Both the position numbers and the translations under genes were made by a program. Below the pieces are notes generated by a model, which searched no databases, was not told where the DNA came from, and was given only the letters and a program-made list of their open reading frames with translations. Below, piece after piece: positions 38,082 through 48,041 of a DNA stretch of 64,000 nucleotides. This DNA comes from an uncultured Anderseniella sp. (GTDB taxonomy: Bacteria > Pseudomonadota > Alphaproteobacteria > Rhizobiales > Aestuariivirgaceae), in assembly GCA_947488295.1 (NCBI GenBank), contig CANKYU010000002.1, positions 248,001 to 312,000 on the forward strand, written 5' to 3'. The first letter of the stretch is position 1; each line of letters opens with the position of its first letter.

Positions 38082-39029
38082 ATGACGAAACTTGCCCTGG
38101 TCATATCCAGATGGGATCCGCAACCCTGGATCGATCGCTTCGCAAATCTCGCGCCTGAACTCGACGTATGCAAGTGGCCAGACGACAACACGTCCCCTGA
38201 AGACATCGACTATGCGCTGGCCTGGCTGCCGCCGGACGGTGTCGTTGCCGGCTTTGCGAACCTGAAAGCCATCTTTTCGCTTGGCGCCGGTGTTGATCAT
38301 ATCCTGCGGGATCGGGAACTGCCCGACGTTCCACTGGTGCGGGTCGTCGATCCGGACCTGACCATGCGGATGAGCGAATATGTCTGCCTGCACGTGCTGA
38401 TGCATCATCGCCAGCAAAGGCTGCTGGATTCAGACCAGGCGAAGACAGACTGGACCGAAAGACCGCAATGGTCAGCGTCTGCCATGCGTGTCGGCGTCAT
38501 GGGCCTGGGTGAACTTGGCCGCGATGCAGCCGAAAAACTGGTTCATCTGGGGTTTCAGGTCAACGGCTGGAGCAATTCCCCTAAACAGATCGAAGGCGTC
38601 ACCTCTTATGCCGGCAAGGACGAGCTGGACGCGTTTCTCAGTGTCAGTGATATCCTGGTGTGCCTGCTGCCGCATACACCGGATACCCACGGCATACTCA
38701 ACCGCGACCTGTTCGGGAAACTTCCGTCTGACGGACCGTTGGGGGCACCGGTGCTGATCAACGCGGGACGCGGCAAACTGCAGGTTGAGGCCGACATACT
38801 GGCGAGCCTGGACGCAGGCGAGCTCGGCGCGGCAACCCTTGATGTGTTTGAAACAGAACCGTTACCCGAAGACAGCCCGTTATGGCGCCATCCCGCCGTC
38901 ACGCTGACGCCTCACAACGCCGCCGACAGCGATCCCGAAGCCCTGTGCAAGTATATTCTGGGCCAGATCGCCCGGCACGAAGCCGGTGAAGACCTGCAGA
39001 ATACCGTTGATCGCCAGACCGGTTACTGA
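38082..39029 (+). CDS. ghrA: Glyoxylate/hydroxypyruvate reductase A-like D-hydroxyacid dehydrogenase
   Basis: 315 residues. The NAD(P)-binding motif VGVMGLGELGRDAAEKL is near residue 140. Catalytic residues are in NAGRGKLQVE (Arg), DVFETEPLPEDSPLW (Glu) and VTLTPHNAA (His). The early segment SLGAGVDHILRD is typical of the GhrA subgroup, which reduces glyoxylate and hydroxypyruvate with NADPH. The ribosome site is weak and the gene starts 2 bp after yejF, so translation may be coupled; the metabolic link to peptide uptake is not obvious. Confidence 0.9.
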   Translation: MTKLALVISRWDPQPWIDRFANLAPELDVCKWPDDNTSPEDIDYALAWLPPDGVVAGFANLKAIFSLGAGVDHILRDRELPDVPLVRVVDPDLTMRMSEYVCLHVLMHHRQQRLLDSDQAKTDWTERPQWSASAMRVGVMGLGELGRDAAEKLVHLGFQVNGWSNSPKQIEGVTSYAGKDELDAFLSVSDILVCLLPHTPDTHGILNRDLFGKLPSDGPLGAPVLINAGRGKLQVEADILASLDAGELGAATLDVFETEPLPEDSPLWRHPAVTLTPHNAADSDPEALCKYILGQIARHEAGEDLQNTVDRQTGY

Positions 39030-39031
39030 CC

Positions 39032-39916
39032 CTACTGGGCAGCTTCACTGGCGTCTTCCGGCTTATACATCTCCGGCACCCGGGAAACACCGGTCACCTG
39101 GCCGTACAGATTGGCGATACGCTTGATCGCGCCGCTTAACGGTTCAACCACAACCTGCATGTGATGGCCGTTGGAGTGGATCAGGTTGGTTGCGTCCAGC
39201 ATCAGCCCGACATGACCCTTCCAGAACACCATGTCATTGCGCGCAAGCCTGAGGTCGCGATCGCGCTTCAGCGGCTTTCCAAATCCCATCTGGATCATGT
39301 CGGCATCGCGCGGGCAATCAAAGCCACAGGCCTGCCACGCCAGTTGCACAAGACCGGAACAATCCAGCCCGGCTGCACTCTTGCCGCCCCACATGTACGG
39401 CGCATTTACAAAAGCTTCCGCAATAGTTGCCGGGTCATCCCAGTTCCTGCCTGACGGCATCAGGTGCTTGAGCCAGATATAGCGATGATCCCTGAGGCGC
39501 GCGAAGTCACCGTCGATCTTGATCGCGGAGACAAGCGAGTTCATGTAGACATGCTGCACCGGGTTCGACTTGATGTCGGGCTTGACATACAGCAGCGTTG
39601 AGGGCACCGCGATGCGATGTGTGGTTTCCAGCACCTGGTTGGTCAGACAACGCGCCGGCAGGTAGCCCACATAACTGTCAATATCCAGTTGCACGAATGC
39701 CCAGCCTTCCTTGACCTGGAACACGTTGACCTGTTCGCCCAGCAGGGCCTCGGTTACGGTTGCCGCATCCATGCGCGGCTCTGCATGAACCGAGGCAATG
39801 GAAACCGAAATCTGGCGAAGTTCGGGTTTTACAAAGCGCAGCGCTTCGACTTTACCGCGCAGTGCAATGTCGGCAATATCCTCGCGATAGGCATGAAGAC
39901 GTGGATCAAGGCTCAT
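39032..39916 (-). CDS. NlpC/P60 family peptidase with SH3-like domain
   Basis: 294 residues. N-terminal bacterial SH3-like domains (about 60-160: EPRMDAATVTEALLGEQVNVFQVKEGWAFVQ) are followed by a C40 NlpC/P60 domain with the catalytic cysteine in AAGLDCSGLVQLAWQACG, histidine in MVFWKGHVGLMLD and a polar third residue in LIHSNGHHMQ. It should cleave cell-wall peptides, commonly between D-Glu and the diamino acid. There is no signal peptide, so it may act on recycled muropeptides in the cytosol. Its ATG overlaps the MarR gene stop by 4 bp, and it converges on ghrA with 2 bp between stops. Confidence 0.92.
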   Translation of the reverse strand: MSLDPRLHAYREDIADIALRGKVEALRFVKPELRQISVSIASVHAEPRMDAATVTEALLGEQVNVFQVKEGWAFVQLDIDSYVGYLPARCLTNQVLETTHRIAVPSTLLYVKPDIKSNPVQHVYMNSLVSAIKIDGDFARLRDHRYIWLKHLMPSGRNWDDPATIAEAFVNAPYMWGGKSAAGLDCSGLVQLAWQACGFDCPRDADMIQMGFGKPLKRDRDLRLARNDMVFWKGHVGLMLDATNLIHSNGHHMQVVVEPLSGAIKRIANLYGQVTGVSRVPEMYKPEDASEAAQ

Positions 39917-40278
39917 AGATCTGCTCTCAATTCCTGGGCGCGCACCGAGATAGTATCTGCAAGGCGTTCAACAAACAACGCTCCTTCCACAGTGCGCTGG
40001 ATCAGCACGTTGCGCTTGTCCTTCTCGTCCCGGCGCCTGCTGACAAGACCGAGCTTGCCCATTGTGTCGAGCGCGCGGGTAATCACCGGCTTCGACACTC
40101 CCAGGCGTGCGGCCAGATCGCGAACCGTATGTGGCGGTGCTTCGAGATAAATGGTCAACAGGATGGTGACCTGGCGGGCCGACAAATCCGGTTCGTCATC
40201 ACGAACAAGCGCCAGGTGCACATTGTGCCACAGGCCCAGGACTTCCGCCGTTGTCAGCTGAATACTCATCCGGATCAT
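39913..40278 (-). CDS. MarR-family transcriptional regulator
   Basis: 121 residues from ATG at 40278 (GGA 7 nt upstream); ATGs at 40311 and 40269 are alternatives. A winged helix-turn-helix is visible: DLSARQVTILLTIYLEAPPHTVRDLAARLGVSKPVITRALDTMGKLGLVSRRRDEKDKRN in continuous order, with the recognition helix at SKPVITRALDTM and the wing at RRRDEKDKRN. It probably controls itself and the overlapping NlpC/P60 gene. The ligand is unknown. Confidence 0.88.
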   Translation of the reverse strand: MIRMSIQLTTAEVLGLWHNVHLALVRDDEPDLSARQVTILLTIYLEAPPHTVRDLAARLGVSKPVITRALDTMGKLGLVSRRRDEKDKRNVLIQRTVEGALFVERLADTISVRAQELRADL

Positions 40279-40454
40279 CAACTGTCCATTACCGGGACAG
40301 TCGCCACTCACTTGCTCAATTCACAACTCACCAGAACAACCAGGTCCGGCCGATTAGCTGACTGAACGTCTGCGAAATCGTTACGGACCCGTTTCATTTA
40401 AACGCGATTCCGGAAGCAAGACAAGCATTATTTGAGGGATAAACGTCCCGGGCT

Positions 40455-41861
40455 CTATGCTTTCGGGTAACGCTCGCTCAGCAGGGAGAACAATGCCCGC
40501 GCTGCCTGCGGTTCGCCGCCTGCCGGCCGTCCCGCGCGTGCGGCAGGCACCCAGCCATAGATATCCAGATGAACATGGGAACCGGCCTTTTCGACAAATC
40601 GCTTGAGAAACAGCGCTGCTGTTATGGACCCTGCGAAACCGCCCGTCCCGGCATTGTTGATATCGGCGATTTTGCTGGAAAACATATCATTGTAGCGATG
40701 CCAGAACGGCAACCGCCACACAGGATCATTGCTTGCCATGGAATGGTGCGCCAGCTGTGCCGCCAGGTCATCATCATCGGTATAAAATGGTGGCAGATCC
40801 GGGCCAAGCGCGACACGTGCAGCACCGGTGAGGGTGGCCATGTCTATCAGCATATCAGGGCGCTCGGCATCTGCCAGATCAAGCGCGTCGGCTAGCACCA
40901 GGCGGCCTTCGGCATCGGTATTGCCGATCTCGACACTCAAGCCCTTTCGGCTGGTCAGGATATCGCCCGGGCGGAAGGCATTGCCTGCGACCGAGTTTTC
41001 AACCGCCGGCACCAGCACGCGAAGCCGGACATTGAGTTGTGCCGCCATAATCATGGACGCAAGCGATATTACGGCTGCGGCACCGCCCATGTCCTTCTTC
41101 ATCAAGGCCATGCCCGAGGCCGGTTTCAGATCCAGTCCACCGGTGTCAAAGCACACCCCTTTTCCGACCAGCGTGACCTTTGGCGCACGCGGAGCACCCC
41201 AGCGCAGGTCCAGAAGCCGCGGTGCATCGTCTGCGGCCCGCCCCACCATGTGGATCAGCGGAAACTTCTTCTCAAGTGCTGCCCCCTTGGTAACGGCCAT
41301 AGTCGCCTTGAACTGGCGGGCGACACCACGCATTGCGGCTTCAAGCTGGGACGGCCCCATGTCCTCTGCCGGGGTGTTGATCAGATCACGCCCCAGCATG
41401 ACGGCGTCGGCGCGGGCAAGCAGATTGCTCCGGTCCACATTGTCAGGGCATACCAGCCGGACGCGTCCGCCGGATTTGGCGGTCTCCTTTGCACCCAGGT
41501 AGCGGGTGAACCGGTAACTGTGCAATATCCATCCCAGGGCTGCCATTTCCGGGTTGGAAAACCCCGATGCCAGCGCATAGTCACCGCGCGGCAGTGCCGA
41601 CGACAGGGTACCGGGTTCAAACGGATCAGCGCTCTCAGATGTGCGCAGCCCGTACAGAACCATCGCCAGGCCGCCGTCGCTGTCGGCAAGGCACAAATGA
41701 CTGTTCGGTGCGGCCTCGAACCCGTTGGCCTCAATCCAGGCTTTCTGGATGGCCGGCAAGGATTTCACAAAAGCCGCCAGCGTGTCAGGCGTCAGGGCAT
41801 GAACAGGTGTGGCTGAACCGGCCTTTGACTGGGTCAGAAGAATTGCTTTCGCAGCTATCAT
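40455..41861 (-). CDS. Leucyl aminopeptidase family (M17) peptidase
   Basis: 468 residues from ATG at 41861, with AAGGCG about 9 nt upstream; the open frame extends 26 codons further but lacks family character. The M17 active site is intact: metal-binding VGKGVCFDTGGLDLKPASGM and KKDMGGAA, and the signature EIGNTDAEGRLVLADAL. It releases N-terminal residues from peptides in the cytosol using two metal ions. Together with the neighbouring NlpC/P60 enzyme and the Yej transporter it could help use imported or recycled peptides. Confidence 0.93.
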   Translation of the reverse strand: MIAAKAILLTQSKAGSATPVHALTPDTLAAFVKSLPAIQKAWIEANGFEAAPNSHLCLADSDGGLAMVLYGLRTSESADPFEPGTLSSALPRGDYALASGFSNPEMAALGWILHSYRFTRYLGAKETAKSGGRVRLVCPDNVDRSNLLARADAVMLGRDLINTPAEDMGPSQLEAAMRGVARQFKATMAVTKGAALEKKFPLIHMVGRAADDAPRLLDLRWGAPRAPKVTLVGKGVCFDTGGLDLKPASGMALMKKDMGGAAAVISLASMIMAAQLNVRLRVLVPAVENSVAGNAFRPGDILTSRKGLSVEIGNTDAEGRLVLADALDLADAERPDMLIDMATLTGAARVALGPDLPPFYTDDDDLAAQLAHHSMASNDPVWRLPFWHRYNDMFSSKIADINNAGTGGFAGSITAALFLKRFVEKAGSHVHLDIYGWVPAARAGRPAGGEPQAARALFSLLSERYPKA

Positions 41862-42161
41862 GGCTTGGACGCCTTGTTGAGTGGTGGAGCCGGCAAACAC
41901 CGAATGTGTATTACCGCTGGGAAAATGACTGTGTCCCACAAAATGACGGCCAGATCAGCATGTTTTTTGATTGAATCAATCATGTGTCGGAAAACTGATC
42001 GCTTACAGGGTGCTGGCGCAATTTTGCGGGTTCAGACAAAGCCCATGCTGCTCCAGGCAACAAAGCGTCAATCATGGTTAACAGTTTATTGAGGGTTCAC
42101 GCTCCAAGATCAGCTTTGAGATTAACGGCCAGTCGGTGATTCCATCGATAGGGGTGAACAA
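41862..42161. promoter_or_regulatory. Divergent intergenic region between M17 peptidase and tadD
   Basis: 300 bp without a gene. It contains a perfect inverted repeat TGATTG-AAT-CAATCA at 41968-41982 that could be an operator for either divergent gene. I see no convincing sigma-70 hexamer pair. Confidence 0.35.
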
Positions 42162-42959
42162 ATGCGGCGGCAACAATTTACAATGACATTGCGTCAACAA
42201 CTCTCAGCGGCTGCCTGCACGGCAGCGCTGCTGCTCACAGGATGCGCCGGCGACAACCGGCTTTCGTCCACCACCGCAGTGGATCCCGTCGTGACCGGGT
42301 CCGTCACGCAGCAACCTTCCATTCGTGCGACAGCGGAAGCTGCAAATGCCTGGAGAGAAAAACCGCAGAGCATTCGCCGCGCGGTTACCTACGCACGGCT
42401 GCTGGATGCCGGCGGAAACAAGGTCGCGATGATAAAGGTGTTGGAGACCACACTGACGCACAATCCCGACGATGCAAAACTGGTCGCCTATCTGGGCAAG
42501 GAACTTGTGCTGGCAGGCCGTCACGCAGCCGGGATAAAGCAGCTGAACAAGGCCATTGCGGCCGGCGAAAACAACTGGAAGGTGTATTCGGCGCTGGGAT
42601 CAGCATACGACCAGAGCGGCGATCATCGCCAGGCTCGGGCCGCCTATCAACGTGCACTTGTCGAGCAGCCGAAAAAGGTCTCGATCCACAACAATATCGG
42701 CATGTCCTACATCCTCGAAGGCAACCTCAAGCAGGCTGAGGCTTCACTGCGCGCAGCGCAAAAACTGCCTGAGGGTGAGTTCAATCAGACACTGCGCCAG
42801 AACCTGGCACTGTCGGTCGGGCTGCAGGGCAGGTTCAAGGAAGCCAGCGAGATCGCCAGCCGCGACCTGCCGCCTGACCAGGTGGAGCAGAACCTGGCGT
42901 TCCTGAAGCGCATGCTGAACCAGAAAAATACCTGGCAGCAGATGCAGGCCGCCGGCTAG
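42162..42959 (+). CDS. tadD: Tad pilus lipoprotein with tetratricopeptide repeats
   Basis: 265 residues. A lipoprotein signal ends in the lipobox LLLTGC (cysteine at about residue 28). Tetratricopeptide repeats follow (DAKLVAYLGKELVLAGRHAAGIKQLNKAI, WKVYSALGSAYDQSGDHRQARAAYQRAL, VSIHNNIGMSYILEGNLKQAEASLRAA). TadD is the outer-membrane pilotin-like lipoprotein that assists the secretin. The ATG may be at 42162 or at the Met of MTLRQQLSAA 21 bp on. It converges on the end of the tadC operon; a shared terminator lies between. Confidence 0.9.
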   Translation: MRRQQFTMTLRQQLSAAACTAALLLTGCAGDNRLSSTTAVDPVVTGSVTQQPSIRATAEAANAWREKPQSIRRAVTYARLLDAGGNKVAMIKVLETTLTHNPDDAKLVAYLGKELVLAGRHAAGIKQLNKAIAAGENNWKVYSALGSAYDQSGDHRQARAAYQRALVEQPKKVSIHNNIGMSYILEGNLKQAEASLRAAQKLPEGEFNQTLRQNLALSVGLQGRFKEASEIASRDLPPDQVEQNLAFLKRMLNQKNTWQQMQAAG

Positions 42960-43016
42960 ATCCACAATCGGTGGTGATCTTTGCCCGCCGAGCTCTGCAA
43001 AATGTTCCAACAGAAA

Positions 43017-43052
43017 GGCCGCATCCTGTTGATTCAGGATGCGGCCATTTTT
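43017..43052. terminator. Bidirectional Rho-independent terminator between tadD and tadC
   Basis: Perfect 12-bp stem GGCCGCATCCTG / CAGGATGCGGCC with a 6-nt loop. ATTTTT follows on the plus strand and TTTCTG on the minus strand, so it can end both convergent transcripts. Confidence 0.93.
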
Positions 43053-43087
43053 GTCGATTGTTTCCTGTGGCGGACCGGTGTCTCGTT

Positions 43088-44059
43088 TCAGGTTCCGAAG
43101 GCGAGGATGCCGGCCGGGCCGAGCAGCACAATGAAGATGACCGGCAGGAAGAAGCCAACCATCGGCACCGTCAGTTTTGGCGGCAATGCGGCGGCCTTCT
43201 TCTCAGCCATAGCCATACGGTCATCGCGGTTTTCCTGCGCCAGCACCCGCAATGCGACGCCGACCGGCGTACCGTAGCGTTCTGACTGCACGAGACTGGT
43301 CACAACTGACTTCACCGTCGCCATGCCGGTACGCTGGGCCAGGTTTTCAAATGCCTTGCTGCGGTCGCCAATGAATGACAGTTCCGCGATCGTGAGCGTC
43401 AGTTCCTCGGCCAGCGGAACCGACTGAGAACCGATTTCCTGGGACACACGGGCCAATGCAGCCTCAACGGACATGCCTGACTCGACACAGATCAGCAGCA
43501 GATCCAGTGCATCTGACCAGGCGCGCTGAATCGATTGCTGGCGCCGCTTGATGATGTTGGTGAGAAACAGGTTTGGCAGATAGAAGCCGGCCACAGCACC
43601 GATCAGCGCCGTAGTTACGCGCATGGAGCCGGTCACCTGATCGGCAAACACGGTTGCAGAATACACAAACACGACCACACCGGCGATCATCGGCGCTATC
43701 ACCCGTGAGGCAAGAAAAGTCACGAGATGCTTTTCCGAGCGCAGTCCCGCCTGTCGCAATCTTTGGCGCGAAGACTCAGCCTGCAGGAGACTCTTGAGGT
43801 TCAGCGCGTCCACGATCTGTGCGGCAACCCCCTTCGGCGCATTATCCCTGAGGCGCCTGCTGTCCTTGTCCTGCAGATTCTGACGGTTTTGAGTACGCAG
43901 CTTGTCGCGCTCAACTGCCAGCGTCTTCATACGTGTCTGCATCTTGTCGCCCTGCAGCAACGGTGCTGTCAAAGTCACGACGGTTGCAAAGGCCGACAGC
44001 GCCACGAGAATCGTGATGAGATTGCGCGGCTCCAGCAGGGAATAAATAAACTCGATCAT
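43088..44059 (-). CDS. tadC: Tad pilus inner-membrane platform protein TadC
   Basis: 323 residues, type II secretion F-domain family. Hydrophobic segments lie near the N-terminus (NLITILVALSAFATVVTL), in the middle (VIAPMIAGVVVFVYSATVF, VTTALIGAVAGFYLPNLFL) and at the C-terminus (VPMVGFFLPVIFIVLLGPAGILAF). The F domain has RAWSDALDLLLICVESGMSVEAALARVS and FENLAQRTGMATVKSVVTSLVQSERYGTPVG. With TadB it forms the platform on which the CpaF ATPase works. Last gene of the minus-strand Tad operon, 22 bp after tadB. Confidence 0.95.
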   Translation of the reverse strand: MIEFIYSLLEPRNLITILVALSAFATVVTLTAPLLQGDKMQTRMKTLAVERDKLRTQNRQNLQDKDSRRLRDNAPKGVAAQIVDALNLKSLLQAESSRQRLRQAGLRSEKHLVTFLASRVIAPMIAGVVVFVYSATVFADQVTGSMRVTTALIGAVAGFYLPNLFLTNIIKRRQQSIQRAWSDALDLLLICVESGMSVEAALARVSQEIGSQSVPLAEELTLTIAELSFIGDRSKAFENLAQRTGMATVKSVVTSLVQSERYGTPVGVALRVLAQENRDDRMAMAEKKAAALPPKLTVPMVGFFLPVIFIVLLGPAGILAFGT

Positions 44060-44081
44060 GATGGTCTAGTTTCCAGTTTGA

Positions 44082-45083
44082 TCAGAAGTCGAAATTGATC
44101 ATCTTGCGCATGACAAGCACGCCACAGCTCATCCACAAACCTGAGCACAGAAGCATGACGTTGCCGATTTTGGTCTCGAACAGCGGCAGCAGATAAGTCG
44201 GGTTGAGAACCATCATTGCAGCGGCGATGAGGAACGGCAGGGCGCCGATGATCGCAGCGGATGCTTTTGCTTCCTGCGACACCGATTGAATTTTCTGCTT
44301 CATCTTCTTGCGGTCGCGCAACACGCGTGACAGATTTCCAAGAGCTTCAGCAAGGTTACCGCCGGTTTTTGCCTGAATGGCCATCACAATGGCCAGGAAG
44401 TTGACTTCCGCCAGTGGCATGCGTTCATACATGCGCTCCAGGCCCTGATCGATGGTAATGCCCACCCGCTGGCCCTCGACCACATCCATGAATTCCGGCC
44501 CGACGGGAGCCGGCGTTTCCTTGGCGATGACCTTCAGAGCATCTGATACGGGGAGCCCGGCCTTGATACCGCGCACCATCACATCGATTGCGTCGGCAAA
44601 TTCCCTGAGAAAGGTTTCGCGGCGGCGTTTTGCCAGATAGCCCAGCAGCCAGCGAGGCAGGCCAAGTGCTCCAACCACTGCGGCGATGGCTGAGATGTAG
44701 ATCGGGACGCCGACGATGAATGAGCCGACAAAGAAAAACACCCCGACAATGACAGAGGCGACGATGAAGGCATTCAAGGATATTTCAAGTCCTGCCTGTC
44801 CGATCATCTGGCGCAGGGTCAGTTTCTTGCGGCGTTTTTTCTCCGCCTCTTCAAATTGCTTCAGGGTATCCTGAATTTGACGGCGACGCGCCGCGGTGGT
44901 CTTGTCCTTGCTGCCGGCTTTGGATTTGGCACCGCCTTCGCCCGATGTGACGCGCCGGGCACGCCTGTTGACATCCGCCTGACCTGAAAAATAGGGAAAC
45001 AGCAAACCTATGGCCAGGCCGCCCACGGCCAGGGCGGCGAATACCACAAATGCGACTTTCGTCAACTCGGGACTAAATTCCAT
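44082..45083 (-). CDS. tadB: Tad pilus inner-membrane platform protein TadB
   Basis: 333 residues from ATG at 45083; AGGAG lies about 12 nt upstream, and an in-frame ATG at 45110 is the alternative. The N-terminal helix LTKVAFVVFAALAVGGLAIGLLF is followed by a basic cytoplasmic stretch, two helices and the F domain (FADAIDVMVRGIKAGLPVSDALKVIAKE, MPLAEVNFLAIVMAIQAKTGGNLAEALGNLS). It pairs with TadC in pilus assembly. The gap to cpaF is 131 bp, the largest within the operon. Confidence 0.93.
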   Translation of the reverse strand: MEFSPELTKVAFVVFAALAVGGLAIGLLFPYFSGQADVNRRARRVTSGEGGAKSKAGSKDKTTAARRRQIQDTLKQFEEAEKKRRKKLTLRQMIGQAGLEISLNAFIVASVIVGVFFFVGSFIVGVPIYISAIAAVVGALGLPRWLLGYLAKRRRETFLREFADAIDVMVRGIKAGLPVSDALKVIAKETPAPVGPEFMDVVEGQRVGITIDQGLERMYERMPLAEVNFLAIVMAIQAKTGGNLAEALGNLSRVLRDRKKMKQKIQSVSQEAKASAAIIGALPFLIAAAMMVLNPTYLLPLFETKIGNVMLLCSGLWMSCGVLVMRKMINFDF

Positions 45084-45214
45084 TTCCTGTCTCGTCTCCT
45101 GGACCAGCATGGTTTTGACTGAACCCGTCAAATGCCAAAAACTGATCGTTTCCACAGTTCCAGGGCAGCTTTACGGGATCATCCGAACCCATGCCTGCCT
45201 GGGTGTCACGGCGC

Positions 45215-46756
45215 TCAGCCGTTGTAATCCTCGTCGGCCACTTCAGCGTTTTCCAGCGCCGTTGCCAGTCGTGCTTCTTCGCCATAGTAACGCGCACGAT
45301 CCCAGAAATTCGGCCGCGCAATACCGGTCGAACGATGCCGACCGACGATCTTGCCGTTGGCGTCTTCACCGACAATTTCGTAAACAAACAGGTCCTGCGT
45401 AATGATCACATCGCCTTCCATGCCAACAACTTCGGTCACATGGGTAATGCGGCGCGAGCCGTCACGCAGACGGGCCGCCTGAACGATCACGTCGATTGAA
45501 CCGGTAATCATTTCCTTGATGGTCTTGGATGGCAGTGAAAACCCGCCCATGGTGATCATCGATTCCAGACGTGACAGGGCTTCACGTGGCGAGTTGGCGT
45601 GCAATGTGCCCATCGAGCCGTCATGGCCTGTGTTCATTGCCTGCAGCAGGTCAAAGGCTTCAGGGCCACGAACCTCACCCACGATGATGCGTTCGGGACG
45701 CATACGCAGGCAGTTCTTGACCAGATCGCGCATGCTGATCTCACCTTCACCCTCTAGGTTCGGCGGGCGTGTTTCAAGACGCACGACATGCGGTTGCTGA
45801 AGCTGGAGCTCGGCGGCATCTTCACAGGTGATGACGCGTTCTTCATGATCGACGTAACCGGTCAGACAGTTCAGCAGCGTTGTCTTGCCGGAACCGGTAC
45901 CACCCGATACCAGCACATTGCAGCGGACCCGGCCGATGATCTGTAGTATTTCAGCGCCGTCCGGCGTAATCGACTGGAATTTCACCAGGTCATCAAGGCG
46001 CAGACGATCCTTCTTAAACTTACGAATGGTGAGCGCGGCACCGTCGATTGCAAGCGGCGGGGCAATCACGTTCACACGTGAGCCGTCCATCAGGCGGGCG
46101 TCACAGATCGGGCTGGCTTCATCGACACGGCGGCCGACCTGGCTAACGATGCGCTGGCAGATGTTCAACAACTGGGCATTGTCGCGGAAGCGAACGCCGG
46201 CATCGAGCATCTTGCCGTCAACCTCGATGAAGCAGGTATCTGCGCCATTGACCATGATGTCGGCAATGTCGTCGCGCGCAAGCAGAGGTTCGAGCGGCCC
46301 GTAACCGAGAACGTCATTGCAAATGTCCTCAAGCAGTTCTTCCTGCTCGGCGATCGACATCGCAACGTCTTTGAGCGAAATGATCTCGTTGACGATGTCG
46401 CGAATTTCGTCGCGCGCGGCATCGCGTTCAAGCTGCCCGAGCTGGGTCAGATCGATCGCATCGATCAGCGCATTGAAGATCGTGGTCTTTATATCGTAGT
46501 AGTTTTCCGACCGCCCGTTCTTGCTGTCCCGGGCAGGTTTCGGTGGCGGCGCCTTGGCCGGTGCAGCCGCAGGGGCGGCGGCATCAGACCCGGCATCGGT
46601 CGACGGGGCAGGACTCGTATCGCCCAGATCCAGACCGGGAATAACCTGTGCCTGCGCAGCGGCAGGCGCCGGCGCTGCTGCTGCAGCCTCGCTGTCCGGC
46701 ACAACCGGCTGGGCCGGCGGTTGAGGCGTTGAGCCTTCTCCCCGTTTACCAAACAT
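45215..46756 (-). CDS. cpaF: Tad pilus secretion ATPase CpaF/TadA
   Basis: 513 residues. An N-terminal Ala/Pro-rich region (about 10-75) precedes the conserved VirB11/CpaF ATPase. Seen are Walker [17 protein letters not shown] (about 293-308), the Asp box [26 protein letters not shown], Walker [23 protein letters not shown] and the His box [23 protein letters not shown]. It powers pilus extension and possibly retraction from the cytosolic face. Its ATG overlaps the last base of the cpaE stop, so the two are translationally coupled. Confidence 0.97.
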   Translation of the reverse strand: MFGKRGEGSTPQPPAQPVVPDSEAAAAAPAPAAAQAQVIPGLDLGDTSPAPSTDAGSDAAAPAAAPAKAPPPKPARDSKNGRSENYYDIKTTIFNALIDAIDLTQLGQLERDAARDEIRDIVNEIISLKDVAMSIAEQEELLEDICNDVLGYGPLEPLLARDDIADIMVNGADTCFIEVDGKMLDAGVRFRDNAQLLNICQRIVSQVGRRVDEASPICDARLMDGSRVNVIAPPLAIDGAALTIRKFKKDRLRLDDLVKFQSITPDGAEILQIIGRVRCNVLVSGGTGSGKTTLLNCLTGYVDHEERVITCEDAAELQLQQPHVVRLETRPPNLEGEGEISMRDLVKNCLRMRPERIIVGEVRGPEAFDLLQAMNTGHDGSMGTLHANSPREALSRLESMITMGGFSLPSKTIKEMITGSIDVIVQAARLRDGSRRITHVTEVVGMEGDVIITQDLFVYEIVGEDANGKIVGRHRSTGIARPNFWDRARYYGEEARLATALENAEVADEDYNG

Positions 46757-48015
46757 TACTTCTTCCTCAGCATTGGCAGCAACTTGGCAAGCGCAGAGCC
46801 ACCCTTGTTTGACGGCATTTCAGGGTTTTTGCCGATCAGCAACTGACCAAGCATCGCAACCTGTTCGGCAGCCTTGGATTTCGGCCCGACTTCGCCCAGC
46901 ATCTGCCCGTTGGTAGCCGCGGTTCCAAACACATGCGGGTCAAACGGAATGACCACGGTCGGTTCGACGCCGATTGCCTTGGCAAATTCCGCTACCGGTA
47001 TTTCCGGGCGTTTCTGCACACCGACCTGGTTGAGGATAATCAACGGAGCCTTGTCGTTCGGACGTGCGGCAGTCAGGAAATCGAAGATGTTCTTGGTGTT
47101 GCGCAGCGAGGCAAGATCGGGAGTTGAAGTGATGATGACATCATCAGCGCCCATGAGGAGCTGCTTCGACCAGACAGTCCACAGATTGGGGATGTCGAGA
47201 ATGATCAACGGCGCGCTGGAGCGGATCGCGTCAATTATCGGTTCAAGGGTGTCGTCTTCGATACCCAGCGACTTTTCGACCTGGGCCGGTGCCGACAGAA
47301 GGTTCAGCCGGTCGCTGCATTTTGTCAGCAAGCGCTCAAGCATTGTCTGGTCGATGCGATCAGATGAGGCAATGGCTTCCGCGATGCCGTGAGCCGGGTC
47401 CTGATTGAAGTTCAGGCCGGCAGTTCCGAAGGCCAGGTCAAGATCGGTAACAATCGTGTCTACCTGATACTGGCCCGATGCCAGAGCCGCAACGTTGTGG
47501 GCAATGGTGCTGGATCCGACCCCGCCTTTGGCGCCGATAAAAGCAACAATGCGGCCGATAGGGTCTGCGCCTGGTTCATTGAACAATGAACTGACGGCGT
47601 CGATGACCTGCAGCTGATGGACCGGTGCCACGAGGTACTCGCTGAGACCCTGGCGGATCAGTTCACGATACAGAATGACGTCATTGACGTGACCGATCAG
47701 AATCACCTTCGTGGAAGGATCACATACCTGCGCCAGCTGGCTGAGTTCCGACAGCACCTGATCGCGATGGCCTTCCGTTTCGAGAACCAGGACATCCGGC
47801 GTGGTTGCCGAACTGAAGGCCTGTGCAGCCGCCATTATGCCGCCATTGCGCACATCGACATGGGCCCGTGCCATGCGGCGGTCAGAAACAACCTGCTGCA
47901 TTGTCGATGTGGTCGCTTGAGTTGAACAAAATATCGAAATATTGATGCGGGGCACCGCGGCAACTACCGGCGCTGCGGTGTCGACTGTAGGGGCTTGTGG
48001 TTCAGGTTGGTTCAT
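46756..48015 (-). CDS. cpaE: Tad pilus localisation ATPase CpaE/TadZ
   Basis: 419 residues from MNQPEPQ (an ATG 9 bp upstream is also in frame). A receiver-like N-terminal domain (about 25-150, INISIFCSTQATTSTMQQVV .. VILIGHVNDVILYRELIRQGLSEYLVAP) lacks a clear phospho-aspartate. The MinD/ParA-type ATPase follows, with deviant Walker A FIGAKGGVGSSTIAHNVAAL (about 164-183) and the IVTDLDLAFGTAGLNF switch. TadZ/CpaE places the pilus machine at the pole and recruits other Tad proteins. Confidence 0.95.
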   Translation of the reverse strand: MNQPEPQAPTVDTAAPVVAAVPRINISIFCSTQATTSTMQQVVSDRRMARAHVDVRNGGIMAAAQAFSSATTPDVLVLETEGHRDQVLSELSQLAQVCDPSTKVILIGHVNDVILYRELIRQGLSEYLVAPVHQLQVIDAVSSLFNEPGADPIGRIVAFIGAKGGVGSSTIAHNVAALASGQYQVDTIVTDLDLAFGTAGLNFNQDPAHGIAEAIASSDRIDQTMLERLLTKCSDRLNLLSAPAQVEKSLGIEDDTLEPIIDAIRSSAPLIILDIPNLWTVWSKQLLMGADDVIITSTPDLASLRNTKNIFDFLTAARPNDKAPLIILNQVGVQKRPEIPVAEFAKAIGVEPTVVIPFDPHVFGTAATNGQMLGEVGPKSKAAEQVAMLGQLLIGKNPEMPSNKGGSALAKLLPMLRKK

Positions 48016-48041
48016 GGTTTCCACTCTTGTCTAGTCAACTG